From: Arachnopeziza araneosa
Lineage: Eukaryota; Ascomycota; Leotiomycetes; Helotiales; Arachnopezizaceae
Direction of reading: 5' to 3'
Length of the DNA stretch: 64,000 nt
NCBI GenBank assembly: GCA_003988855.1
Contig: QYAI01000099.1
Coordinates: forward strand, 1-64,000
The translations under genes and the position numbers were made by a program. The notes under the pieces are model-generated. The model had not been told where the DNA came from. It ran no database searches and saw only the letters and a program-made list of their open reading frames with translations. Below, one piece after another: positions 46,071 to 55,702 of the stretch (position 1 is its first letter; each line of letters begins with the position of its first letter).

Positions 46071-46490
46071 TGGGGTTGGCTGTTATTTAATATCCTGAGA
46101 CCAGGACTGCCTCAGAATTCGCCCAGCTGCTACCATCTCCACCTGCACTCGAGAGGCTGTTGTCAGAAAGCACTAGGAGCTGGAACTGGAACAACGGCGT
46201 CGGCTGCTGCTCACGAATCGACCTCACCGCCTCGTTCTGAAGACATTGTTCGCGGCCAAAGAGCGGTCCTGCTCAACGACCCGACCGTCGCCATTCCATT
46301 GACTTCTTCGGCGAACCCTTACCGTCGCTCGCCCTTCCGCGGTCTTTTCTCTCCTAGAGGATTCCAATTCATCTCGAGGAGCGACGGCGAATGTGAGATT
46401 GCCACTGCTTACGAAAAAGGACTGCGACCTGCTGAGTAAAGGGCAGCGACTCTGCCACAGCGACACGTCTCGCCATCCGTAGCGCGTCAA

Positions 46491-46542
46491 CCACCACCAG
46501 CACCACCAGCACCACCAGCACCACCAGCACCACCAGCACCAG
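46491..46542. repeat. (caccag)n-type repeat in leader of J-domain gene
   Basis: A run of caccaccag units about 50 bp long, some 390 bp upstream of the J-domain start codon. It is likely in the 5' leader or promoter. Confidence 0.9.
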
Positions 46543-46934
46543 GCCCCAGCTCGCCTCATCCAGTGGACGCGGACCAGCCCCGTGACCTCATTCGATCGTT
46601 CGTTCCGACTGGACTCAACGCCAAAAGCCCATCGACTCAAAGACCATCATCCCACCCCATCATCAATCATCCCGCCATCTTCTCTTGCAAAACAAACCAC
46701 TTCGCCTTGACGGCAATCACAACTCCTCCTCCCACCTTCCACCCCTTCACATTCCACCGACCGTGCTGGACATTCACTCATACCTTCCTTTAATACAAAA
46801 CCGGCTTCCATTGCTCGTGGAAGTGCATCCAGCAACACGGCGGTGTTACCATGCTATAGACGCTCCTGCTCTTTCAACGAGCACCCGCCACCACACCGAC
46901 CACAGATCGCTCACTCAGCTTACTCCTTTTAATC

Positions 46935-48878
46935 ATGGCTTCCAACTTACCCCCAGATCCATACAAACTGCTTGGTGTTTCGAAAGATGCAAAGCTCGCA
47001 GAGATCCGCAGTGCTCACCGAAAGTTGGTTCTCAAGTGCCACCCCGACAAAGTACAAGATGCCGCCCTCAAGGCTATCAAGGTCGATGAATTCCAGAAGG
47101 TGCAGCAGGCCTACGAAATCCTCTCCGATGAAACTCGAAGGTTACAATACGATGAACAGGTCAAGTTGTTTGAGCTGAGGAAGGAGATGGGAAGAGGCAA
47201 TCCCACCGCAAGAAGTAATCCATTCGAATATGAGGTCAAGACTGCAGAACCTAGAGCAGACTCATTCAATCGACCTCAAGCATCGCCCAAGTACGCATAT
47301 CCTTCTACCACCCCTCCGAGAGCACATGAGCCCGTCTACGAGGAACCACGACACATGCCAAAGAAGCCCACCAGTTTTGAGGAGAGAGATCGGAAACGAT
47401 CCTCGAGAGACGATGATTTGAGGCGTGAAGCTCGTATTCGGCAGTTGCAACAAGAGGAGGAGGAGAGAATGAGACGCGAGAAGGATGCAAAACGAAGCTC
47501 ACATAATGAGAAGAAGAAATCTAGGGATAAGGAGAGGAAGAGAGGTTCAGAAGAGAAGATTTCGAGAACACGAGGTGTTTATGCTGAAGACGACGACTCG
47601 GATGAGTATGGGCGGACCCCGCCACGAACGTCAGAGAAGAAGTCGACTAGACACAAGCCCTCGATGGAGGACGATATTCGGATCCGAGAAGATGCTGCTC
47701 GTGCAGAGGATACAGCACGAAAAGCTACTCGCGGTCATGAACAACGAGTTCCTACAATCAAAGAAGCTCCCCTTGACCCCAAGTGGAGTGAGCATATGGA
47801 ATATGCCGGAGCCTACATGCAAGCTGCTCGCCGGAAGGTGACAGTTGAAGAGACACCACACGCTCCCCCGGCTCCTCATCCTGGTATGCGAAGAGCCGAG
47901 ACATTTGCTGCTCCTGCTTCAGGTCCATACAATGTCAGATATGCTACAGCTCCTGCAGGCCAATATAGTGATGATGAGGATGCTCCGCGACGATCATCAG
48001 CAAGGAAGGAATCGAGAAGACCATCAGACACCCCGCCGAGTCGAAGGAAGTCGAGAGAGAGGGAGCGAAAGAGATCTCCATCGCATCCACATGATACGTA
48101 TGTTGTCGAGTCACCACCAACTACCAGTCGGAAACCATCTCTGCAAACCCATAGCTCGGCACCTCCAGTCTTCACCCGCGAAAAGCCAATCAGATCGAAA
48201 ACCGAATATCCTGCTACTCGTAGTAGTAAGGACCCTATGCCGGGTATTCCACGAGCACATACCTTTTCCGAGAGTAGAAGTCGTGAACGTGGTAGCAAGC
48301 TGAAGCAAGAATTATCGTCTGATTCCGAGCCTGAGAGCCCAGTCTACCAGCAGTCTCCCAGGCTTTCTCACTCTCCACCTCGCCGAGCTCCCGAACCAGT
48401 CCGTTACATCATAAACGATGGTCGCACAAATCCAGTCACATCGAATACTTCCCGCCACCGTTCTGAGCTCCGCGACTTGAACGATTCATATCCTCGCGAG
48501 CGCTCTGTATCGCCTGGTGAAATCAGATACTCAACTGATCGACCTGCGGTGGGTCGCAATCCTTCCTCAAGCGAGCGTGTACATGGAAGCTCAAGAAATC
48601 AGACTACGTATTACACACCAGGTCCAGAACCGATCATTCTCAGTGCGAGGCCAAAGATGGCGAGTCAGCCAAGCAGCCATCGCACAGTAAATTATGACGC
48701 TCCAGCTGGGGCACCTTTCTCAAAGGTCGCTTATGCAAAGAACTATACCCCTGAGCAGGTCATTTATTCTGCGCATCCAACTGCGAACATGTATGATACC
48801 AGCAGACGAAGTCGGGATCATGATGACTACTATTCTCACCCGCGTGGCGGACGGGGAGAAGTGTATGCTGCTTCTTAA
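46935..48878 (+). CDS. J-domain (DnaJ/Hsp40) protein with long charged tail
   Basis: An intronless 647-aa protein. The J domain occupies residues about 8-77: DPYKLLGVSKDAKLAEIR, then the HPD motif at 36-38 (KCHPDK), then FQKVQQAYEILSDETRRLQYD. The HPD triplet is what stimulates Hsp70 ATPase. No G/F region, zinc finger or C-terminal substrate domain is present, so this is a class C J-protein. The rest is highly charged and predicted disordered, with a long Glu/Arg/Lys region (residues about 140-230), several SP and RS motifs and Ser/Pro/Arg-rich blocks. Such proteins recruit Hsp70 to a specific site. An RNA-related or nuclear role is possible from the RS-like composition but not shown. Long leader upstream has caccag repeats. 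Confidence 0.85.
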   Translation: MASNLPPDPYKLLGVSKDAKLAEIRSAHRKLVLKCHPDKVQDAALKAIKVDEFQKVQQAYEILSDETRRLQYDEQVKLFELRKEMGRGNPTARSNPFEYEVKTAEPRADSFNRPQASPKYAYPSTTPPRAHEPVYEEPRHMPKKPTSFEERDRKRSSRDDDLRREARIRQLQQEEEERMRREKDAKRSSHNEKKKSRDKERKRGSEEKISRTRGVYAEDDDSDEYGRTPPRTSEKKSTRHKPSMEDDIRIREDAARAEDTARKATRGHEQRVPTIKEAPLDPKWSEHMEYAGAYMQAARRKVTVEETPHAPPAPHPGMRRAETFAAPASGPYNVRYATAPAGQYSDDEDAPRRSSARKESRRPSDTPPSRRKSRERERKRSPSHPHDTYVVESPPTTSRKPSLQTHSSAPPVFTREKPIRSKTEYPATRSSKDPMPGIPRAHTFSESRSRERGSKLKQELSSDSEPESPVYQQSPRLSHSPPRRAPEPVRYIINDGRTNPVTSNTSRHRSELRDLNDSYPRERSVSPGEIRYSTDRPAVGRNPSSSERVHGSSRNQTTYYTPGPEPIILSARPKMASQPSSHRTVNYDAPAGAPFSKVAYAKNYTPEQVIYSAHPTANMYDTSRRSRDHDDYYSHPRGGRGEVYAAS

Positions 48879-50618
48879 TCCGGAATTTGAGACTTTGTTT
48901 AATTCTTGTAAAATCGAAACACACAGTAACGTGGCGCGGAGAGTTTTTTCCTTCCTTTTATTCTATGAACATGCAGGGCAAGGCATATACATACATATCA
49001 CGACAGAAAGACAGACAGACAGTAACGACCTGGGTGCATTGCATTTGCATTGCTAGCTTTGGCGATGGAGTTTATTTCTTTCCTGCAGAAGATTTACGAT
49101 CGTTATGATGATCGTCTTACTTTCTGCAGCATGGTATGGAGGTGGTGCTGCTTTATGTTCGTTGTTTTGTTATTGTACTTTACACTCCTTTACCTAGTGG
49201 TGGCATGGGATGGATACATAAGGGACTGCGCCGGGTAGTGGGACGGAGTTCGACTATGGGATGGTCAGACAGTCTTTCGATCTCTATTTCTGTATGGGAT
49301 GGTAGCTGAGAAGCGATGAAGGGCCATGATGCATGATGTTCCCGGAGCCTCATCGATGATGTTTACGATATGACGAGAACGAAGGAGATGGGTTCTGATG
49401 GCGAGGTTGATAGATGAGTGGAATGATATCTGCCTAATATCTCCAATCGTAAATATCTACTCTGATCTAATGTGTACTCAAGCGAGCTTATGTCCTTCCC
49501 CTTTCAGGATTTTGAAGAATAAGACGGAATATAGAAAGGCCGTTTTGACGGCGCAGCGCATCCTTCTCACGCGCCAACAGTCGTATAGGAATGACTAACT
49601 GTATAAGTCAGCTTTACGAGAATGCAATTTTGGAAGAGTAAAATGAGGGCAGTTATTTTCCAATGCTTTCCTCTTGGGAATAGTGTGATCGATCGGTCTT
49701 ACGGTGGGAGACTGATTTCCACTAGGCTTGGCAGGACTGTGAGATGTCACTTTTCGATGTCACTGTCTGAGGGTACGGAGGTACGGAGGTACGAATGAGT
49801 CCAAGCCTAACTCACATGACTAGTGAATCGGTACAACGGGAGAAGATTGATCATCAGAGTCCCCGTCTCGCCAAAGATGGCTTGAAATGGCTAACTACAT
49901 GGCATTCGGGGGGAGAAATCATAAGACAATATGAAACGGACAGAATGGCACCAAAAATATCTCGTATTCTCATCTCGGTCACAATTCTCCGTAGGCATCG
50001 TACTTGTGGCTGGCTGCCCGAATGCGGCGCATCTCGACTAGCCGTATCGTACCAATCAGGCAACATGGGCGAAAAAGGGGCTATTGTTTCTACTCCCACA
50101 ACAACGCCCCATCCCGTCGGGCTTGAGCGCCAAAACTACTACAACGCCTCAAGTGATCCTTCATTCGAGATTTTCTCAAGGAGAGAGTTGAGAGTGGTTC
50201 TCAAGGTAAGATCTCCTTGGTTGAAGAATTTCCGGCACCTTGCATATCTTGAAGTCGAGATCAGCCCTGCCAGATATGTCCGAGAAGGACCTCCGATCAT
50301 ATCAGCCGCTCGATCCCGCTTGGCGGCTCAGCAGAGGCACCAGTGTGCAAGCCCCCAAGCGGTCCCTGGCACTGTACGCCCGATCGAAGCAGCAGGATCC
50401 CTAAAAAGGAATTATGCCATCTGGTGGCTTGAAGAATGATGGCCGCTGAGCTCCTGAGTGGTGGTTCATGGCTTGGAAATCATCCTCGTGGCGTCGGGGA
50501 GGGAAATTTGTCCATGCAGGGGCGCTGAGTTTATATATCGTCGTCGGCCCAGAGCCGGCGGGAGCATCACTTCACCGCACTCTTTTGTCTGTTTAGACGT
50601 TACGTTCTTTTTGACATC
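48879..50618. other. Intergenic region between J-domain and wall-protein genes
   Basis: No supported gene. The ORF at 49795-50439 has no recognisable domain, and its composition is not convincing. A small gtacgga tandem lies near 49774-49790. The right end is the promoter of the wall-protein gene, with a tttatatatcgtcg TATA-like motif near 50530. Confidence 0.5.
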
Positions 50619-53600
50619 ATGGCCGTCTCATCACTCTTTCTGAGCGGCGCCGTCATTGCTGCTTCTTTCTTTGTTTCCGGGACCGTTGCTGGGAAAAGCT
50701 ATTCGTTGGATACGGAATATTCGGGTGCGGATTTTTTCGATGGGTTTGACTTCTTTACCGATACCGATCCCACATTTGGTTTCGTGGAGTGAGTCTCCGA
50801 GGATGCAAGTGATGGATGGTGCTGATGAGGAATAGCTATGTGGACGAAACAACTGCGTGGAACAAGGGTTATATTTCTGCCGAGGATGGGGGTCCAGCTT
50901 GGATTGGTGTCGATTTCACGGATGTTTTGAATCCCAATGGCACGGGCCGAGAGAGTGTGAGAATTCAGACCAAGGAGGCTTGGACCCGTGGTTTATTCAT
51001 TCTTGATCTTTCGAATATGCCCGGAGGCGCTTGTGGAACATGGCCCGCATGTGAGTGATCAAGCTTCGAAGGGAAGAATCGCGCTGATAAGATTAGGGTG
51101 GAGTTATGGACCAGAGTGGCCAGCAGGAGGTGCTATGGATATTATCGAAGGAGTTAACGCCGCATCCACAAACACTTTGTCCCTTCAAACGTCAGTCCTC
51201 AGCCGTTTATCCTAACCTTGCTAACTTGAATCAGCGCGCCTAACTGTTCCATCTCGGGTACAGGGCAAAGTGGCACCATGCAAAACTCTGATTGCGACGA
51301 GGCAGCTAATGGAGGCGTTGGTTGTGGCTCAGTCGCTACACAAGCAAACAACTATGGACTTGAGTTCAACGCAAACGGTGGAGGTGTTTATGCTACCGAA
51401 TGGACGTCCGAATTTATCAAGACATGGTTCTTCCCTCGTGGCGCCATCCCAAACGATATCACAAATGGATCTCCTGATCCAACAGGCTGGGGAACCCCTG
51501 ACGCTAACTTCCAAGGTGATTGTGATATGGATAATCATTTCTACGAGAACCAGTTTGTTCTGAATACTGATTTCTGTGGACAATGGGCTGGTGCGGTATG
51601 GGACCAGGACAACACATGCAAGCATTTGGCGGGTACCTGTGAGGAATACGTTGCGGCTAACCCCTCGGCTTTCGTTGGGATGTAAGTCTTATGCAGTGTT
51701 ATCAAAGGAGATGTGCTGACGAATGTAGGTACTGGGAAGTCAACTCCCTCAAAGTCTATACGAATGGAGATTCCACAATATACACGGCGACTCCCACTTC
51801 GGCTGCGGCTACGTCTACAGCTTCGGTTATTGCTACTCCCACATCCGTCTCCAGCCTCCCAGCTTGTGGTGTAAGTATTGCCATCTCTTCTAAAAGATCT
51901 TCAACTCTCCAGCGTTGAGTTTACACAACACGTCTCTGATACAATGGCTAATCCTCATCTGTTAGCAAACTTGCTTCAACAATATGCTCGGTCTTCACGC
52001 CAGTCTTGGTTGCTCTACCGAAGATCCTTCCTGTCTCTGCCAAAGCGCCGACTTCTTCAACGGCCTTCATGATTGTTCTGAGGGTGCTTGCGGGGACCCT
52101 ACCGTCGCTGCGAGTGTCATAAACTTTGGTGCTTACTGGTGTTCGGCTGCAACTTCTACAATCTCGACAAGCGCAACTCCTACTGCCACGTCCGTCGCTA
52201 TGCTTCCAGCTTGTGGTGTAAGTTCTCTACTCTGTCAATAACACATAGCTAATTGATCCTAGCAAACCTGCTTCAATAATATGCTCGGTCTCCACGCCAG
52301 CCTTGGCTGTTCTACTGAGGATCCTTCCTGTCTCTGCCAGAAACCCGACTTTTTCAATGGCCTTCACGACTGCTCTGAGGGTGCTTGCGGGGACCCTACA
52401 GTAGCCGCAGGTGTCATTGCTTTCGGACAATATTGGTGCGCGGCTGCAACCTCCAGCTCTTCAGCTACCATTACAAGCTCGACTTCTTCATCTACCAAAT
52501 CAAGCACCTCAAAGACAGTAGCTAGCTCGACTGTGGCAGCCACTTCCAAAGCAACGACTGGCTCAACCACTTCGAGTTCCTCGCAAAAATCCGCAAGTGC
52601 AAGTCAGTCCTCCACTTCGATTGCATCTTCGAGTGCCGCGTCTTCGAGTGCCGCGTCTTCGAGTGTCGCTTCTTCGAGTGGCCTTACATCGAGCGCTGCT
52701 ACATCAAGTGCTGCTGCGTCGACAGCAGCTTCCATAGTCAGCGGTTCGCCCCCAACTACAACAAGCACATGGAGCCCTTCAAGTACGTCAGGTGCCACCG
52801 AGCCGACATCAGTTGGAACTTTCCAATATGTTGGCTGCTATAGTTCAGATGACGCTTTCGATACATTCTTGCAAGAGGGCGCTTCAATGAACAATACTCT
52901 CGAGTCTTGCACTCAAACATGTGCCGGCGTTGGTGACAAATATGCCGGTATCTGGGGTCGGTTCTGTTACTGCGCCAGTACCTTTGATGAAGATAATTTG
53001 GTTCCTATGCCCGAAGCAAGCTGTAACACTCCTTGCCCTGGAGACGCGAGTGAAATCTGTGGTGGTGGAGCGTCTGCTACGAAACGTGGCATCAGCACCA
53101 ACTTCCTCTCTCTCTACGTTAACTCGGGCGCTGCTTCAAACTCAAGCTCTTCAGCTACTTCGTCATCTGCCTACCCCTCTAGCTCATCAACTACTTCGTC
53201 GTCTGCCTACCCCTCTAGCTCATCAACTAATTCATCATCTGCTTACCCCTCTGGCTCGTCTACAAGTGAAGTAAGCTCATCTCCGTCGTCCTCGGCAATC
53301 GGCAGCGCACCATATGGCAACTCTTCCCTCCCCAGCTCAACATCATCTGCCGTAGTAGTCGTTAGCACGGCTACCGTCATCCCCATCCAAGCAACCACAA
53401 CCAGCGCCTCATCCTACACCACCTCCACCGTTTACACCACCAGCATCTATACCATCACCTCCTGTGCTGCAACCGTCACCGACTGCCCCGCTCGCGTCGG
53501 CCAGGTAACAACAGAAACCATCGCCCTCTACACAACCGTCTGTCCCGTGACAGCCACCGAGACCTCCTCGCCACACCCACACAAAACTCACCACAGCACC

Positions 53601-53972
53601 GCAGAATACACCGTTTCGACCGTGTATGCTACGAGCATCTACACCATCACTTCCTGCGCCGCGACTGTCACGGACTGTCCTGCACGCATCGGAAAAGAAA
53701 CGACCGAGATCATCTCGCTGTATACAACCGTCTGCCCTGTCACCGAATCACACGCTGCTACGGCAGCTGTGGTGAAGACTGCTAGCGCAGCAGCAGCGGC
53801 TAGTGTATGGAGCTATAAGTATGGAGGCGGAAACAGCACGTCCATCTCAGCCACTGGTGCTGTTGCGGCCACGAAAGCTCCATACGTCACTACCAATGGA
53901 GCTAGCGCCGTGGTGATGGGCAAGGGGATGGGAATGTTGATTGCGGTCGTCGGTGGTCTTTTCCTGTTGTAA
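50619..53972 (+). CDS. GPI-anchored GH16-like/2xCFEM/WSC wall protein, GH16 nucleophile missing
   Basis: Seven exons: 50619-50788, 50836-51050, 51097-51190, 51235-51681, 51729-51870, 51966-52217 and 52263-53972 (1009 aa, introns 44-95 nt, frame kept throughout). Order of parts: signal peptide (1-24); GH16 laminarinase-like domain (about 30-320) with GPEWPAGGAMDIIEGVN; two tandem CFEM domains (from about 353 and 437), each with eight Cys; Ser/Thr-rich linker; WSC domain (about 625-727, FQYVGCYSS, GRFCYCAS); Ser-rich stalk; two repeats (about 828 and 892) with TSCAATVTDCPAR; hydrophobic GPI signal (last 16). GH16 needs ExDxxE; here Ala141 replaces the first Glu, while D143 and E146 remain, so hydrolysis is probably lost. 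Likely an outer-surface protein binding beta-glucan and, through CFEM, possibly haem or iron. The activity loss is inference; the Ala codon (51132-51134) is directly visible. Confidence 0.85.
51861..52450 (+). repeat. Internal duplication of CFEM module with its intron
   Basis: Exon 6 (51966-52217) and the start of exon 7 (from 52263) encode near-identical CFEM domains (CFNNMLGLHASLGC..., SCLCQ, FFNGLHDCSEGACGDPTVAA). Each is preceded by an intron at the same codon, after PACG. Differences in the coding part are few, while the introns differ in length (95 and 45 nt). This indicates a fairly recent tandem duplication of an exon plus intron. Confidence 0.85.
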
Positions 53973-54591
53973 TGATGGAGATGTGAAAATGAGAGAAAAC
54001 CCGTAATGAGTCCGATGGAGTTTGAGAGAGCATGGGAGGCAGCGGTCATATTTTGTAAATACACTATCTTAGATGAGTCGTAATGTTTTTTGGCTGCATG
54101 CTGGTTCTCCTTCCGGTTCTCATGTGAATATTGCCCCTGGGATTTCAAGATGTTGAAGGTGAGTCAGGTCGGTGCCGCTGTTTGTAAGATGAGAGAATCT
54201 TGTTGCTATTAATGAGCTGTGTCAAGTTGAAAGATGAGCACTTTTACACGTTGAGGGTGTTTAATTGTCTCATCCATTCTTTCAATCTCAAAAATGTCCT
54301 CAAAATCAAGGGATATGAATAAGTCAGGAAATAGTTTCGAGCAGCTTCTCCCGAAAAGTGGGGGTGACAACGCCGTTCGGAACAAGGGTGGGGGTCTCAT
54401 ATTCTTTGCTCTGCAGTTCCAAGGGCGTGATATCGGATCAAGACACAACGTGCTAAATGCTCCGTCTGGAAATTTTATACGCCTATAAACGTTGTGAATC
54501 CTACTGGAAATTCACTTTGGCCATCTCTGTACTTGTACCTCTTAGAGAGAGAATTCTCGAGTCAGATTCATAGAGTCAAAGGAGAAGAAAA
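53973..54591. other. Intergenic region
   Basis: No gene seen. Contains the 3' UTR of the wall-protein gene and the promoter of the AlaX-type gene. Confidence 0.5.
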
Positions 54592-55428
54592 ATGGCAACA
54601 CGCACGAAACTGGTCTATCAAGAAGACGGATCGTTACGGTCTTACCGTAGTAAAATCTCTTCTATAAGTCCGGTCTCAACACTCCCCCCAGCCGACCAAT
54701 CGCTGCTCAAAAACGTCTCAGAAGATGATTATGCCTTGGTCACTGATGAAACGATATTCTACGTCCAAGGTGGTGGACAGCCGTCAGATACAGGGACGAT
54801 ATCTTCCATCTCGGAAACTAGTTCAGATTCTGACCCCAAAAGTACATCAATATTCGAAGTACACTCTGTCCGCCATCCCTCTTCTGGAGGAGCAATTCTG
54901 CATTTCGGGCGTTTCAAATCAACTCACCCATCAATCTTCCCACCCGGCTCTGAAATCCAACAAACCATCGACGCCGAAAAACGAGCTCTCCATTCCCGCC
55001 TCCACACCGCAGGGCACATCCTCGGACTGGCCATCAACGCACTATCAGCCGAAGGAATCCTCCCTCCACTAACCGAATCCAAAGCCTCGCACTACCCCGA
55101 CTCGGCAGCAGTCGAGTTCATCGGCCTGATTGACGGCAAATTCAAAGACGCGATCCAGAAGAAGACGGATGAGTTTGTCAAGGATGATGGTAAGGTGCTG
55201 ATTCATTGGTGGGCGATGGAGCGGCTGCTGAAGGAGTGTAAGGGCGTCGAAGAGGGGTTTGCGCTGCCTGAGGGGGAGACTTTAGGGAGGGTCGTTGAGA
55301 TGGAGGGCATAGGGGCTTATCCTTGTGGCGGGACCCACGTGGAGAGGTGTGGCGAGGTGGGTGGGATTGAGGTTAGGAAGATTGCGAGGAGTAAAGGGGT
55401 TAGCAGGATCTCTTATCGGGTTTTTTAG
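54592..55428 (+). CDS. AlaX-type alanyl-tRNA editing protein
   Basis: A 278-aa intronless gene. It matches the editing domain of alanyl-tRNA synthetase as a free-standing protein: FYVQGGGQPSDTG near residue 60, the zinc motif HTAGH (H138, H142), then CGGTHV (C245, H249), and IRKIARSKGVSRISYRV-like end (VRKIARSKGVSRISYRVF). The two His, Cys and His are the zinc ligands of the family. These proteins hydrolyse mischarged Ser-tRNA(Ala) or Gly-tRNA(Ala) in trans, guarding translation fidelity. The catalytic core of alanyl-tRNA synthetase is absent. The start at 54592 follows agaaaaATGG. Probably cytosolic: no presequence is evident. Confidence 0.88.
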   Translation: MATRTKLVYQEDGSLRSYRSKISSISPVSTLPPADQSLLKNVSEDDYALVTDETIFYVQGGGQPSDTGTISSISETSSDSDPKSTSIFEVHSVRHPSSGGAILHFGRFKSTHPSIFPPGSEIQQTIDAEKRALHSRLHTAGHILGLAINALSAEGILPPLTESKASHYPDSAAVEFIGLIDGKFKDAIQKKTDEFVKDDGKVLIHWWAMERLLKECKGVEEGFALPEGETLGRVVEMEGIGAYPCGGTHVERCGEVGGIEVRKIARSKGVSRISYRVF

Positions 55429-55702
55429 GAAGGGTAAGTTGCGTTTTGCGTGGTTGTTGCTCAGAGAGTATTCTGGAATTGGGAAGTAAACAAGAACTTA
55501 GATATCACCAAATAAACAATGAAACTTGAGCTACCTTTCCTCTCATTGTTATGTTCTCGCTTACCAAACGAATAGGAGTCAGAAAACTTTAGGAGACTCT
55601 CTATCTGTTCACTGGAGTTGTACGCCAATGAGTCATTACCGAATTGCAAATAGAAATGACATGCATCAAGAAGTAAATGATAGCTTCTTGAACAAATTTG
55701 TA

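Larger units (their letters stand above)
41108..46934. other. Gene-free 5.8-kb region
   Basis: No credible gene. The left 2.8 kb is AT-rich and looks eroded. The right 2.9 kb is closer to the average. ORFs such as 44027-44659 (minus) have no recognisable domain. Notable items are a 19-bp palindrome at 43631-43649, an atacc tandem run at 46045-46070 and a caccag array at 46491-46542 in the likely leader of the J-domain gene. Confidence 0.5.

Noticed and set aside
49795..50439. 214-aa plus-strand ORF
   Set aside because: No recognisable domain and no support from neighbours; likely chance ORF in intergenic DNA.
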